This document shows, one piece after another, positions 41,593 through 53,523 of a stretch of DNA of 64,000 bases (its first letter is position 1; each line of letters starts with the position of its first letter). Both the position numbers and the translations under genes were made by a program. The notes under the pieces are model-generated. The model was given only the letters and a program-made list of their open reading frames with translations, was not told the origin of the DNA and ran no database searches. Origin of the DNA: Humulus lupulus (taxonomy: Eukaryota; Streptophyta; Magnoliopsida; Rosales; Cannabaceae); the NCBI RefSeq assembly GCF_963169125.1, contig NC_084797.1, positions 88,321,868 to 88,385,867 on the forward strand, given 5' to 3'.

Positions 41593-43740
41593 TGTAATGA
41601 CCCAAATTTGCTAATAAGGCTTAGGGCCTTGATTAGCGTTCCTGGAGGGCAATAAGTGATTTATTCTTATAATATGTGAATTTGTGTGAATATGTGACTA
41701 GAGATGCATGTTTAGGTGAATTAAATATGCATGTGGTCCCCATCTGGTTATTAGGGGCATGCTTGCAATTTTAGCCCGTTGAGGGCATAAATGTGATAAT
41801 TGTGATATATCTGTGTTGCACGATCCGAGACAGTCCTAGGGAGCGGTTAACTAGAAAGTCACAACGGGGTCGAAAAATCTGACTCGGGGCGAGTCAAGGG
41901 GTAATTCGGGTACTAGACATTTTTATGGGGTTATCGAGTTATGGAAAAAAATATTTGGAGATATATTTGATGTTAGAATGTTTAGGAGGGAATATTGGGG
42001 AAATTTACCATTTTGCCCTCGGGGACGTTTTTGGTACCCCGAGCCTTGAGGTAACCTTAGAGGCTAAGTAAATAAAACAAAAAAAAAAAACAAAGGAGCA
42101 CTCAGAAACTTGTAGAAACCGACCCAAAGACTCTCTCTCTCTCTCATTATCTTCTCTAAGCCAAGGGAAAAGTTGGGAATTAAGCAAGGATTTGAGCTCT
42201 TGACTTGGGGATTAACTCAGCATCACTTTGGAGATTCAAACAGAGGCTAAGGTAAGCCTTTAATTGTGATTTAAACCATTGAATTCTGTGATCATTTGGC
42301 GGAATTTCTAGTTTAGTTGAGGTTTTAAAGTTTGAGATTGAATTTTGGGTTTTATGAGTTTTGAAGCTAGAATTTGTTAGATTTTGCTGCTGGAATCATA
42401 GTGGAACTTCTGGGATAATTGAATTAAGTTGTTAGAAAGATTTTGGGGGTAATTGGCTTGATTTTGGTAGAGAAAATGGTGGGTTTTTCTGGGTTCAAGG
42501 GGTCGACATTGTTCTTGCTGAGCCACGACCCTTAGAACTTTGGGGCGTCTGGAAATGGAGGCGCGCCGCAGCGCCCTTCAGGAAGGGTCGTGGCGCGTGT
42601 AGGCTGATTTGAGGCAGGGCCTCGGGTTGAGCTAGGGGTCGCGGCATGAGTTCCTAGGGCCGCGGCGCTTAGTGCATTTTTGGGTTTTTAAGAGGTTTTA
42701 GGCTCGAGAATTCAGTAGTTAAGGTTCGGGATGGATTTTATCACCCGGATTGATAGAATTCAATGTTCCAGAGACTAGAGTTATGACCCAAAGTTATTTA
42801 ATGGATTAGAACTTGATGGATGGATATTGTTGGTGAGTTGTGACTAGGGTTTCTGCGAGGCTCGTACTAGGGGACTGTGCTCGGGACATCAGTGCCTGGA
42901 AAGCTTGGGATACAGGTAAGAAAAGTACTGTTTCCATAGAGCTTGAGTTGCAGGGCATTGCCCTATATGATAGAGTTGCAGGGCATTGCCCTATATGATA
43001 GAGTTGCAGGGCTCGACCCTATATGACTGTGTTGCAGGGCGTAGCCCTTTGATTGAATTTACATGTGTTTTATTATTTGTTTAGTAATATTATGTGTACA
43101 TATAAATGAATAGACGGCGACGGCCGGGAACGGCAAGGGGCTGGGAGCAGCGTTTAGCACGCGGAGTGCGAGTTGCCAGGGCGAGACCCTAAAGGATACC
43201 TAGGATATCCTCACGGTGTGGACCGCGAACCCAGGGCCTGGTAAAGCGCCTAGGACGGCATGGTCGTATGTGTATAGTCTGATGATGGCTTGTTTATATG
43301 TTAAGTGTTTGATATGCATATTTTATCTGCTTGTGAGGGTTTTTTCTTGCTGGGCTTCGGCTCACGGGTGCTCTATGGTGCAGGTAAAGGCAAGGGGAAA
43401 GTCGACCAACATTGAGTATGGTGAGCGTGATGAGCGGCGCGTACATGTCTGGTCTGCCTGGCTGCCACGGCCAGGGATACTTTTAGGAGATGATTGTACT
43501 AAACTTAAATTTTGTCATTTAGCCGACTCTGGTTATATTTTTGAATTGTAAATATTTCTAAACAATATTTTTGGGATCCCAAATGTTAAACGCTTTACAA
43601 TTTCCAATGATTGGTTTATTTTCAAAGTTTATGACTCTAATTATTGTTTAATTACACTTTGGTCTTAAAACCTCGACTAGCGAGTTAATTGCACGTTTTA
43701 AACTCACTTAGTAACGGCTCTAAGGAAGTAGGGTGTTACA
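41593..43740 (+). repeat. 5' LTR of element F2
   Basis: 2148 bp, TGTAATGACCC ... GGGTGTTACA. It contains four 28-bp units (42948-43050) and one unit of the 16-bp GC minisatellite (43122-43137). Frames of about 110 codons near 43216 belong to the LTR and recur in other F LTRs. Confidence 0.9.
42948..43050 (+). repeat. 28-bp tandem repeat with inverted core in the F2 5' LTR
   Basis: Units ttgcagggcattgccctata... start at 42948, 42976, 43004 and 43032. The core AGGGC-ATT-GCCCT can fold back on itself. The 3' LTR of the same element has three units (52028, 52056, 52084). Confidence 0.85.
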
Positions 43741-43743
43741 ACT

Positions 43744-43754
43744 TGGTATCAGAG
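43744..43754 (+). other. Primer binding site of element F2
   Basis: TGGTATCAGAG three bases after the LTR end; iMet type. Confidence 0.85.
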
Positions 43755-44072
43755 GGAGCCAAGGTTTATGGTTTATGGAGAATGACCAAACATGTACGCT
43801 CGCTGTCAGTGGCAAGCTTGACTCAGGGTTGGTTGGTAATAATTGAATTGTATGTCTGATTATGTGCTTAAATGCCATGTTTGCCTGCTTATTCCATATA
43901 GAGCATGATGAATGAGTTAACATATGCATGATGTCAGGGCATGGCCCGTTGTGTGTTATATGCTACCTATATGTTATGTGGATTGTTGTTTGTGGTTGAC
44001 TGATGTGATTGGGAGGTGGTTTTGGATGTTTTCATCATCTGATGAGCGGCGTCGTTGATTGCAGGCATATTT

Positions 44073-45152
44073 ATGCCTCGACAATCATCGAGACTCCGCT
44101 GCAGTAGGGCCTTGGATGACAACCAGGGTCAAGACCCTCCATGTGCCCCACAAAATTGGTAACAGATGTTTGCCAAAATGGAAGCAAGATTTCAGCGAAC
44201 AGAGGAGGAGCTTCGACAGTTGAGACAGCAGGCCCCTTCACATGTCACTGGGTTGCCAATTCAGCAGGTTGTGGCGCCAGTGCCGGTTCAACCTGTTGTG
44301 GAGAACAAGTGGGAACCTTTATATGAGAGCTTTAGAAAGCAGCATCCTCCCACCTTTGAGGGTGGACCAGACACACTGTGGGCAGAGCAGTGGATGAATA
44401 TGATTTCCTCTATTCTCGATTTTATGAGGGTTGAGGGGAACGAGATGGTAGCTTGTGCAAGCTACATGTTTAGAGGGGATGCCCACATCTGGTGGGATGT
44501 AGTAGTTCAGAGGAGAAATGTGACAGTTATGACCTGGGAAGAGCTCAGGAACATTTTCAACGAGAATTATTATAGTGTTGCAGTCTGAGATGCGAAGGTT
44601 GATGAGTTTATCAACCTGACCCAGAACCGGATGACTGTGACAGAATATGCTCTGAAATTTGACCGATTGGCGAAGTTTGCGCCAGATCTAGTGCCGACAG
44701 ATGCGACAAGAAGGGACAGATTCGTACGGGAATTGAATGTTATGATCGCCCGTGATGTAAAGATCACTTTAGACCCAGAGACTACTACCTATGCTCAGGT
44801 TGTAGACAAGGCCCTTACAGCTGAGGGGGTTGAGGATCAGATTTGGAGAGAGAGCGATGTTAGGCGCGATGCTAGGAGGACAGTACCTCCTTTTATTGGA
44901 TCCAATCAGGGTAGTGGCTCCAGCGAGCAAAAGAGGAAGGCCCCAGATTCCTTTGTTCCTCCCAGTTCAGATAAGAGGGCACGGGGTGGTTCTAGTGCCC
45001 GTTAGGGCGGAAGTGACAACTGGAGGAGTTTTCTAGTGTGTCCTTGGTGCAGATGACGACATCAGGGTGAGTGCAAGATTAGGGCCTGCTTTGTCTGTGG
45101 GAGTGCCATTCATCTGAAGAAAGGCTGCCCACAAGCCAGGAAGGAAGAGCCA
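44073..45152 (+). pseudogene. Gag of element F2
   Basis: ATG 44073 (MPRQSSRLRCSRALDD). One frame throughout, with stops at 44160, 44586, 45003 and near 45050. Gag core [53 protein letters not shown]; basic linker; two zinc-binding clusters, the second CFVCGSAIHLKKGC. Tekay gag type. Not functional. Confidence 0.85.
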
Positions 45153-45429
45153 ATGCAGGGCGACAGCCTCGCACCTGGCAGGGTGTTTACCTTGACTCAG
45201 ACTGAGGCAGATGCTAGCCCCTCAGTTGTGACAGGTCAAATTTCTAGTGCTGGTTCTTCTTATACTGCATTGTTTGATTCGAGAGCTACTCATTCGTTTG
45301 TGTCTGCTAGAGTGATAGATCAGCTGTGTAGACCTAGTGTTTTGTATGCTAGGGATTTTCAAACTTTGTTGCCGACTGGGGAACTGGTAGTCTCTAGGAG
45401 ATGGATTAGAACTTTACCAGTAGAGGTAA
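45153..45429 (+). pseudogene. Protease start of element F2
   Basis: Same frame as gag. RVFTLTQTEADASPSVVTGQ, then the protease with LFDSRATHSFVSA, in which the invariant Gly of D-S-G is Arg, so the enzyme would be inactive. The gene is broken at about 45430 by plastid DNA and resumes at about 46806 with [11 protein letters not shown] and [13 protein letters not shown]. Confidence 0.82.
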
Positions 45430-46805
45430 AGTTCAAAAGGATCCCCCGTTCTTCCATCAAATATTCTGCTTTTGCCCGGATACTCGGGTTCAAATACCCA
45501 TGGATTCGCTGTTTGCTTACTAGCTTCATATAATTCAGAAAAGGCTAGTTTTCTCGAAGCCTCTTGTTCATATCTCTCATCAAAAGGTGCTATTCGATAA
45601 TGTCTATCTAGCAACTCCCCCGCTAACCCGAGCGAGCATTCAAATATCTGTCCTACATTCATTCGTGAAGGTACTCCTAATGGGTTGAAGACCATATCAA
45701 CAGGTCTTCCATCTTGTAAATAAGGCATTTCTTGTCTGGGTAAAATTTTTGAAACAATACCTTTATTTCCATGTCTTCCAGCTACTTTATCACCCACTTT
45801 GATTTCACGTTTTTGTGAAATATATACACGAATCGTTTCTGGATTATAACTAGAACCCCCCTTTTTCTGGATCCATCTCACATCAATAACTCGACCTCTA
45901 CTACCTATAGGTAGTTTTAGACAAGTTTCCTTTGAAGTGGATATCTGAATGCCAAGTATGGCTCGTAATAATCTATCTTCCGGAGCATACGATGATTCTT
46001 TCGCCATCTGAGGCGTTAATTTACCTGCTAAAATATCGCCCGTCTCCACCCAAGACCCCAACATCACAATGCCTTTTTTGTCTAAATTTCGGAGTAAATG
46101 AGCTTCTAGATGCGGTATTTCATTAGTGATTCTTTCAGGCCCGTGGCTTGTCAAATGAGTTTGAATTTCATATTTCCGTATATGAAAAGAAGTATAAATA
46201 TCCCCATATACCAAACGATCATTAATGAGTACTGCATCCTCAAAATTGTACCCCTCCCATGGCATATAAGCTACTAATACATTTTTTCCCAAAGATAGTT
46301 CGCCGCCAACTGTCGCAGCACCGTCTGCTAAAATCTGTCCCTTTTTAATACATTTACCTCGCGCAACTTGGTGTTTTTGATGCATACAAGTATTTTTGTT
46401 GGAACGTTGATATATAACTAATGGAATGCTTAAAGTATCTCCATTGCCCGATAAAATGATCTTGTCAGTATCGGTATAAATGATCTTTCCCTCATGTTCG
46501 GCTATAGCGGGAACTCCGGAATCTAGAGCCACCTGGGATTCCAACCCAGTTCCAACAATGCACTTTTCCGATCGAGAAAGAGGAACTGCTTGACGTTGCA
46601 TATTAGAACTCATTAAAGCACGATTCGCATCATTATGCTTGATAAAAGGAATGAGGGAAGCTCCAATAGAAAAATATTGGAAGGGAAAAATATTTCGAAG
46701 ATGAACCTGTTCCCATTCAATAGTCAGGAATTCTTGACGGTATCGAGCCGGAACAACCTATTCTTCCTGACTACCTCGATTCAGTGCCAAAGAATTTCCT
46801 GCCTC
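45430..46805 (-). pseudogene. rpoB: Plastid-derived rpoB fragment (NUPT)
   Basis: Minus strand decodes to the plastid RNA polymerase beta subunit over about 455 codons of its central to C-terminal part: [108 protein letters not shown]. Both ends of rpoB are missing and there is a TAG at 46760-46758 where glutamine (CAG) is expected, so it is not a working gene. It lies antisense inside the protease region of F2, whose reading resumes with little or no host sequence lost. It is plastid DNA moved to the nucleus, directly or via mitochondria. Confidence 0.93.
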
Positions 46806-48746
46806 GATGGTAGGGAATTGTTTGCTAATCTGATTAAGCTTGTGATGAATGACTTCGATGTGATCCTAGGGATGGATTGGCTATCGATGTATGGGGCAAT
46901 GATTAACTGCAAGTGCAGGATGGTGACCTTTGAACCGGAAGGGGAGGTACCCTTTGTATTTGTGGGAATAGCTAGTGGACCGCGGGTACCTATGATTTCA
47001 ACACTAAAGGCTAGAGACCTGATGCAAGGATGTTGCATAGGGTTCCTAGCGAATGTTGTGGATACCTTTAGGGTTGTGTCGATTGGATCGGGGGAGACCA
47101 GATTGGTATGTGAGTTTCCAGATTTATTTCCAGCAGATCTGCAAGGGCTGCCGCCACAGCGGGAGATTGATTTTGTTATAGAGTTGGTACCAGGAGCAGA
47201 GCCAGTATCTAGGACACCTTACAGAATGGCTCCGGTGGAGTTGAAGGAGTTGAAGATTCAGTTGAAGGAGTTACTGGATTTGGGGTTCATCAGATCGAGT
47301 TTCTCGCCATGGGGTGCTCTAGTGTTGTTTTTAAAGAAGAAGGATGGATCCCTTAGGATGTGTATTGACTATAAGGAACTGAACAGGTTGACCATTGAGA
47401 ATAAGTATCCACTGCCTAGGATTGATGATTTGTTCGACCAGCTGCAGGGAAGAACAATGTTTTTTAAGATTGATCTCCGATCAGGTTACCATCAGTTAAG
47501 GATTAAAGAGGAGGAATAACCAAAGACCGCTTTCTGGACGAGGTATGGACACTATGAATTCTTGGTTATGTCCTTTGGATTAACCAATGCCCCAGCAGCT
47601 TTTATGGACATGATGAATAGGGTTTTCAAGGACTATTTGGACAAGTTTGTGATTGTGTTCATCGACGACATTCTGGTGTACTCTCAGTCAGAGACAGAGC
47701 ATGAGCAGCATCTATGTCTGGTATTGCAGCGGTTAAGGGAGCATAGGTTATATGCTAAGTTCATCAAGTGCGAGTTTTGGTTACCGCAAGTTACACTTTG
47801 GCCATATTGTCAGTAAGGAGGGGATTTTGGATGACCTAAGTAAGTTGAGGCAGTGAGAGACTGGCCTAGACCAAGCAGTGTTCCTAAAGTGAGGAGTTTT
47901 CTGGGATTAGCAGGGTATTATCGGCAGTTTGTTGAGGGGTTCTCCAGGATAGCTACACCATTGACAGAATTGACAAAGAAGAAGACAAAGTATGTTTGGA
48001 CAGACAAATGTGAGAACAATTTCAAAGAGTTGAAGTTGCGACTGATCACCGCGCCAGTGTTGAGTTTTCCGACAGACAGTGAGAAATTCGTGGTTTATTG
48101 TGATGCTTCCAGACAAGGTTTAGGGTGTGTGCTGATGCAAGCTGGGAAGGTGATAGCCTATGCATTGAGACAGTTAAAGGAGTATGAACAGAGATATCCC
48201 ATGCATGATCTGGAATTGGCAGCGGTGGTATTCGCACTTAAGATTTGGAGACATTACCTACATGGTGAGAAGTGCAAGATATACACCGATCATAAGAGTT
48301 TGAAGTACTTTTTTACTCAGAAAGATCTGAATATGCGCCAGAGACGATGGCTGGAGTTGGCTAAGGATTACGATTGTGACATCCTATACCATCCTGGGAA
48401 GGCTAATGTAGTTGCTGATGCATTGGGCTAGAAAGGCCCAGGATAGTTGTTCAGCTCGAGATAGATATCCGATAAGCTAGCAAAGGAGATGACTAGAGCG
48501 GGTATAGAGTTGGTGGTTGGTCGGTTAGCCAACATCACTCTTCAGTCTACACTCCTTGAGAAGATCAAGGAGGCATAGGGGAATGATTCCCAGTTGAAGG
48601 GTTATAGGGAGAACGTCTTAGTCGGAGCGGCTAAGGACTTCTCTATCTCGGAGATGGGGTTAATGAAGTATAAGGGTCGGATCTGTGTTCCGATGGATTC
48701 AGATATCCAACGGGAGATCTTGGATGAACTGCATACCAGTCCCTAT
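46806..48746 (+). pseudogene. Protease end, reverse transcriptase, RNase H and integrase start of F2
   Basis: [12 protein letters not shown], then [36 protein letters not shown], a stop at 47517, [17 protein letters not shown], catalytic [11 protein letters not shown], a frameshift near 47795, then [18 protein letters not shown], RNase [50 protein letters not shown] with a stop replacing Arg at 48429-48431. The integrase start follows with several stops, up to ILDELHTSPY at the solo LTR. Confidence 0.88.
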
Positions 48747-49422
48747 TGATACGAACCACGCCAACAAGTGTGACGAAACCCGACACCAAATATGGAACAG
48801 CCACCAAGAACACACGAGATTGGAATGGAACCGCGACCCAATGCTTAGCCAAGCACGAACCTTGGTATGAGGAAGACGCCACAAACGGGAATGGAATCCG
48901 TTTGATAAGTCAGGATGAACGCCACAAGGAATCTCCTTGATAAGTTCAAAAGTTTCTTCAAGAACTCAAGAAGAAATAAACTCACAATTTCATTCAACAT
49001 AATCTGATTTTTTTCCAAATGTTTTCAAGGCCTTATATAGCCGAAAATTACATCAATACAAGCCCCTTTGTCTTCCTAAAAACCGAAATATTAAAGACAA
49101 ACCTTTTGTCTTCCTAATGAAACCGAAAAATAAAGACAACCCTTTGTCTTCCTAATGAAAACCGAAATTTAAAGACAACCCTTTGTCTTCCTAATAAAAA
49201 CTGAAAATTAAAGACAAAAAGGACTCTTGGACTCACACAAGTCAAGTGTTTGACTTATCACAAAATAAACAAAGACTAAAAAACGTGATTAAAAATAAAA
49301 ATACTCATTACAAGAAGCTAAATATTGATCAAGCTCCTAAACTGGTGTCCTCATCATTCCTCCCCTCTTGGCTTGGATCAACTGGAACTTGACTTGGATT
49401 TTGAGTCTTGGTGTCCTCATCA
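48747..49422 (-). repeat. C-family solo LTR inside the F2 integrase
   Basis: 676 bp, reverse orientation, TGATACGAACC ... GTCCTCATCA on the plus strand. Perfect 5-bp duplications CCTAT at 48742-48746 and 49423-49427; the integrase reads on across it (HTSPY then SLHPGTTKMYQ). It carries the second, internal LTR-start copy 66 bp in (minus 49356), like the LTR at 21267. Confidence 0.93.
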
Positions 49423-49427
49423 CCTAT

Positions 49428-50660
49428 TCCTTACATCCGGGTACGACGAAGATGTACCAGGATCTGAGAGCTTTGTATTGGTGGTCAAGCATGAAAAGGG
49501 ATGTGGTTGATCATGTGGCCAAGTGCTTAACTTGTTAGCAAGTCAAGGCTGAACATCAGAGGCCAGCAGGGTTAATGCAGCCTCTAGGGATTCCGGAGTG
49601 GAAGTGGGAAGATATCGCTACGGACTTTGTGGTTGGTTTGCCAAGGACTGTGGGACAACATGACTCGGTGTGGGTGATTGTGGATAGGTACACCAAGTCC
49701 GCCCACTTTTTACCGGTCAGGATGACTTATACTGTCAAAAAGTATGCTGAGTTATATGTGAAGGAAATTGTTCAACTTCATGGGGCTCCAAGGTCGATAG
49801 TATCTGACAGGGAACCCACCTTCACCTCCAAGTTCTGGGAGAGTCTGCAGAAGGCTATGGGCACACAGTTACGGTTTAGTACCGCTTATCATCCTCAGAC
49901 AGATGGTCAGACTGAGAGGATGATTCAGATATTGGAGGACATGTTACGAGCCTGTGTGCTCGATTTTGGGGGATCTTGGAGTAAGTATCTTCCTTTGATT
50001 GAGTTCTCGTACAACAACAGTTATCAAGCAACTATCGGAGTGGCTTCGTATGAGATGCTTTATGGGAGAAAGTGCAGATCACCTATCCATTGGGATGAGA
50101 CAGGTGAGAGGAGGTACTTAGGTCCTGAGATGGTTCAGAGGACCAATGAGGCAATTGAGAAGATTGGAACTCGAATGCTCGCCTCCCAGAGTCGCCAGAA
50201 GAGTTACTCAGATCTGAAACGCAGGAGCGTGGAATTTTAGGTTGGTGACCATGTGTTCCTTAGAGTTTCACCTTTGAGGGGAGTGAAACGGTTTGGTGTT
50301 CGGGGCAAGTTGAGCCCTAGATTTGTTGGCCCCTTTAAGATTCCAGAACGGGTTGGAGAGGTAGCTTACAAATTGGCGATGCCTCCAGCCTTATCAGGAG
50401 TTCATGATGTGTTTCATGTGTCCATGCTTCAGAAGTATGTGTCTGATTCAACGCATGTTCTAAGTTATGAGAATTTGGAGCTGGATCAAGATTTGTCTTA
50501 TGAGGAGAAGTCGGTTCAGATTCTCGACCTGAAGGACAAGGTCTTGCGGAGCAAGACCATCGCTTTGGTGAAACTGTTGTGGAGGAAGAACGAAGTCGAG
50601 GAGGCGACGTGGCAACTTGAATATGACATGCGGGAGCGATATCTCGAGTTGTTCAGGTAA
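49428..50660 (+). pseudogene. Integrase and chromodomain-like tail of F2
   Basis: SLHPGTTKMYQDLRALYWW and HVAKCLTC-stop-QVKAEHQ (zinc domain), core [64 protein letters not shown], with D, D and E. A stop at 50238-50240 is followed by VGDHVFLRVSPLRGVKRFG, LSPRFVGPFKIPERVG and the Tekay-type chromodomain region (KLLWRKNEVEEATWQLE, RYLELFR) ending at 50660. Confidence 0.88.
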
Positions 50661-50680
50661 TTTTGACGACGAAATTGTTG

Positions 50681-52817
50681 AAAGGAGGGGATAGTTGTAA
50701 TGACCCAAATTTTCTAATAAGGCTTAGGGCCTGGATTAGCGTGCCTGGAGGGCAATAAGTGATTTATTGTTATAATATGTGAATTTGTGTGAATATGTGA
50801 CTAGAGATGCATGTTTAGGTGAATTAAATATGCATGTGGACCCCATTGGTTATTAGGGGCATGTTTGCAATTTTAGCACGTTGAGGGCATAAATATGATA
50901 ATTGTGATATATCTTTGTTGCACGATCCGAGACAGTCCTAGGGAGCGGTTAGCTAGAAAGTCACAACGGGGTCGAAAATCTGACTCGGGGCGAGTCGAGG
51001 GGTAATTCGAGTACTAGAAATTTTTATGGGGTTATCGGGTTATGGAAATAAATATTTGGAGATATATTTGAGGTTAGAATGTTTAGGAGGGAATATTGGG
51101 GAAATTTACTATTTTTCCCTCAGGGACGTTTTTGGTGCCTCGAGCCTTGAGGTAACCTTAGAGGCTAAGTAAATAAAACAAAAAAAACAAAGGAGCACTC
51201 AGAAACTTGTAGAAACCGACCCAAAGACTCTCTCTCTCTCTCATTATCTTCTCTAAGCCAAACCAAGGGAAAAGCTAGGAATTAAGCAAGGATTTGAGCT
51301 CTTGACTTGGGGATTAACTCAGCATCACTTTGGGGATTCAAACAGAGGCTAAGGTAAACCTTTCATTATGATTTTTGAATTATGTGATCATTTGGCGGAG
51401 TTTCTGGTTTTCTTGAGGTTTTAAAGTTTGAGATTGAATTTTGGGTTTGATGAGTTTTGAAGCTAGAATCATAGTGGAACTTCTGGGATAATTGAATTAA
51501 GTTGTTAGAATGATTTTGGGGGTAATTGGCTTGATTTTGGTAGAGAAATGGTGGGTTTTTCTGGGTTCAAGGGGTCGGGCCGCAGCATTGTTCTTGCTGA
51601 GCCACGGCCCCTTAGAACTTTAGGGCGTCTGGAAATGGAGGTGCACCGCGGCACCCTTCAGGAAGGGCCACGGCACGTGTAGGCTGATTTGAGGCAGGGC
51701 CTCGGGTTGAGCTGGGGGCTGCAGCATGAGTTCCTAGGGCCGCAGCGCTTAGTGCATTTTCGGGTTTTTAAGAGGTTTTAGGCTCGAGAATTCAGTAGTT
51801 AAGGTTCGGGATGGATTTTATCACCCGAATTAATAGAATTCAATGTTCCGGAGACTAGAGTTATGAGCCAAAGTTATTTAATGGGTTAGAACTTGATGGA
51901 TGGATATTGTTGGTGCGTTGTGACTAGGGTTTCTGCGAGGCTCAGACTATGGGACTGTGCTCGGGACATCAGTTCCAAGAAAGCTTGGGATATAGGTAAG
52001 AAAACTACTATTCCCATAAAGCTTGAGTTGCAAGGCACGACCCTATATGATAGAGTTGCAGGGTTCGACCTTATATGACTGTGTTGCAGGGCGTAGCCCT
52101 TTGATTGAATTTACATGTGTTTTAGTATTTGCTTAGTAATATTATGTGTACATATAAATGAATAAACGCCAACGGCCAGGAACGGCAAAGGCCGGGATCG
52201 GCGAAGACCGGGATCGACGAAGGCCGGGATCGGCGAAGGCCGAGAACGGCAAAGGCCGGGATCGGCGAAGGCCGAGAACGGCAAGGGGCTGGGAGCAGCG
52301 TTTAGCACGCGGAGTGCAAGTTGCCAGGGCGAGACCCTAAAGGATACCTAGGATATCCTCACGGTGTGGACCGCGAACCCAGGGCCTGGTAAAACACCTA
52401 GGACGGCATGGCCGTATGTGTATAGTCTGATGATGGCTTGTTTATATGTTAAGTGTTTGATATGCATATATTATCTGCTTGTGAGGGTTTTTTCTTGTTG
52501 GGCTTCGGCTCACGGGTGCTCTATGGTGCAGGTAAAGGCAAGGGGAAAGTCGACCAACCTTGAGTATGGTGAGCGTGATGAGCAGCGCGTACATGTCTGG
52601 TCTGCCTTGCTGCCATGGCCAGGGATACTTTTGGGAGATGATTGTACTAAACTTAAATTTTTTCGTTTAGCCGACTCTGATTATATTTTTGAATTGTAAA
52701 TATTTCTAAACAATATTTTTGGGATCCCAAATGTTAAACGCTTTACAATTTCCAATGATTGGTTTATTTTCAAAGTTTATGACTCTTATTATGGTTTAAT
52801 TACACTTTGTCTAAGAA
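50681..52817 (+). repeat. Polypurine tract and 3' LTR of element F2
   Basis: Tract aaaggaggggatagt (50681-50695), then the LTR from 50696 (TGTAATGACCC). The last ~95 bp are replaced by element I at 52818. It contains seven units of the 16-bp minisatellite (52174-52285) against one in the 5' LTR. Confidence 0.88.
52174..52285 (+). repeat. 16-bp minisatellite, seven units, in the F2 3' LTR
   Basis: Units such as ggccgggatcggcgaa repeat exactly every 16 bp for 112 bp. The 5' LTR of the same element has a single unit at the same place. Confidence 0.88.
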
Positions 52818-53523
52818 TGATGAGGACACCAAGACCCAAGTATCAAGTCAAGTTCCAGTTGGTCCAATGACGAGGGCACGAGCCAAGAGATTCAAGGAAG
52901 AACTTAACAGCCTAGTCCACAAAGTCCTAAAACAAGAGGAGACCGTGTTCAACATTGAAGGAGAACAAAGACTTGTCTTACTCATCAAAGTTGACTGAGT
53001 TTAGGAGCTTCATGAGTCTTATTGTATTTGTCATTTTAATTTATTTACGTTATTGTTGTTTTGGTCTTTCTTTATTTTGTAAAAGTCAAACACTTGACTT
53101 GTGTGAGCTGAAGAGTTGTGTGAGCCGAAAGGTCTTGTTTTGTGAGCTGAAGAGTTGTGTGAGCCGAAAGGTCTTGTTTATGGTGCTTTCATTAGGAAGA
53201 CCAAGGGTCTTGTTTTCATGTAATTTTCGTCCTTATAAGGACTGCCAAAACAATGTGAAAAGGAGATTATGTTGAATGAAATTGTGAGTTTATTTCTTCT
53301 TGAGTTCTTGAAGAAACTTTTGAACTTATCAAGGAGATTCCTTGTGGCGTTCATCCTGACTTATCAAACGGATTCCATCCCCGTTTGTGGCGTCTTCCTC
53401 ATACCAAGGTTCGTGCTTGGCTAAGCATTGGGTCGCGGTTCCATTCCAATCTCGTATGTTCTTGGTGGCTGTTCCATATTTTGGTGTCGGGTTTCGTCAC
53501 ACTTGTTGGCGTGGTTCGTATTA
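52818..53523 (+). repeat. 5' LTR of element I with encoded pol tail
   Basis: 706 bp, TGATGAGGACACC ... GTTCGTATTA. Its first 180 bp are open and encode NDEDTKTQVSSQVPVGPM, TRARAKRFKEELNSLVHKV and LKQEETVFNIEGEQRL, to TGA 52996-52998: the same tail as in the LTR of C. The left flank AAGAA is in the F2 LTR; the matching right flank is outside the window. Confidence 0.88.

Larger units (their letters stand above)
41593..52817 (+). mobile_element. Tekay-type Ty3/gypsy element F2, decayed
   Basis: 5' LTR 41593-43740, iMet primer site 43744, gag 44073-45150, protease-RT-RNase H, integrase to 50660, polypurine tract, 3' LTR 50696-52817 (end cut by element I). It is interrupted by a plastid rpoB piece (~45430-46805) and a C-family solo LTR (48747-49422). 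The LTRs differ at about 4% over the first 345 bp, and many stops interrupt the genes. Confidence 0.9.

Noticed and set aside
43216..43551. Host gene of about 111 codons (also near 52364 and 39244)
   Set aside because: The same frame recurs in each F LTR with different lesions; it is LTR sequence.
45430..46613. Working rpoB gene
   Set aside because: Both ends of the gene are missing, there is a stop upstream in frame (46760-46758), and it sits in a dead retrotransposon. It is a transferred plastid fragment.
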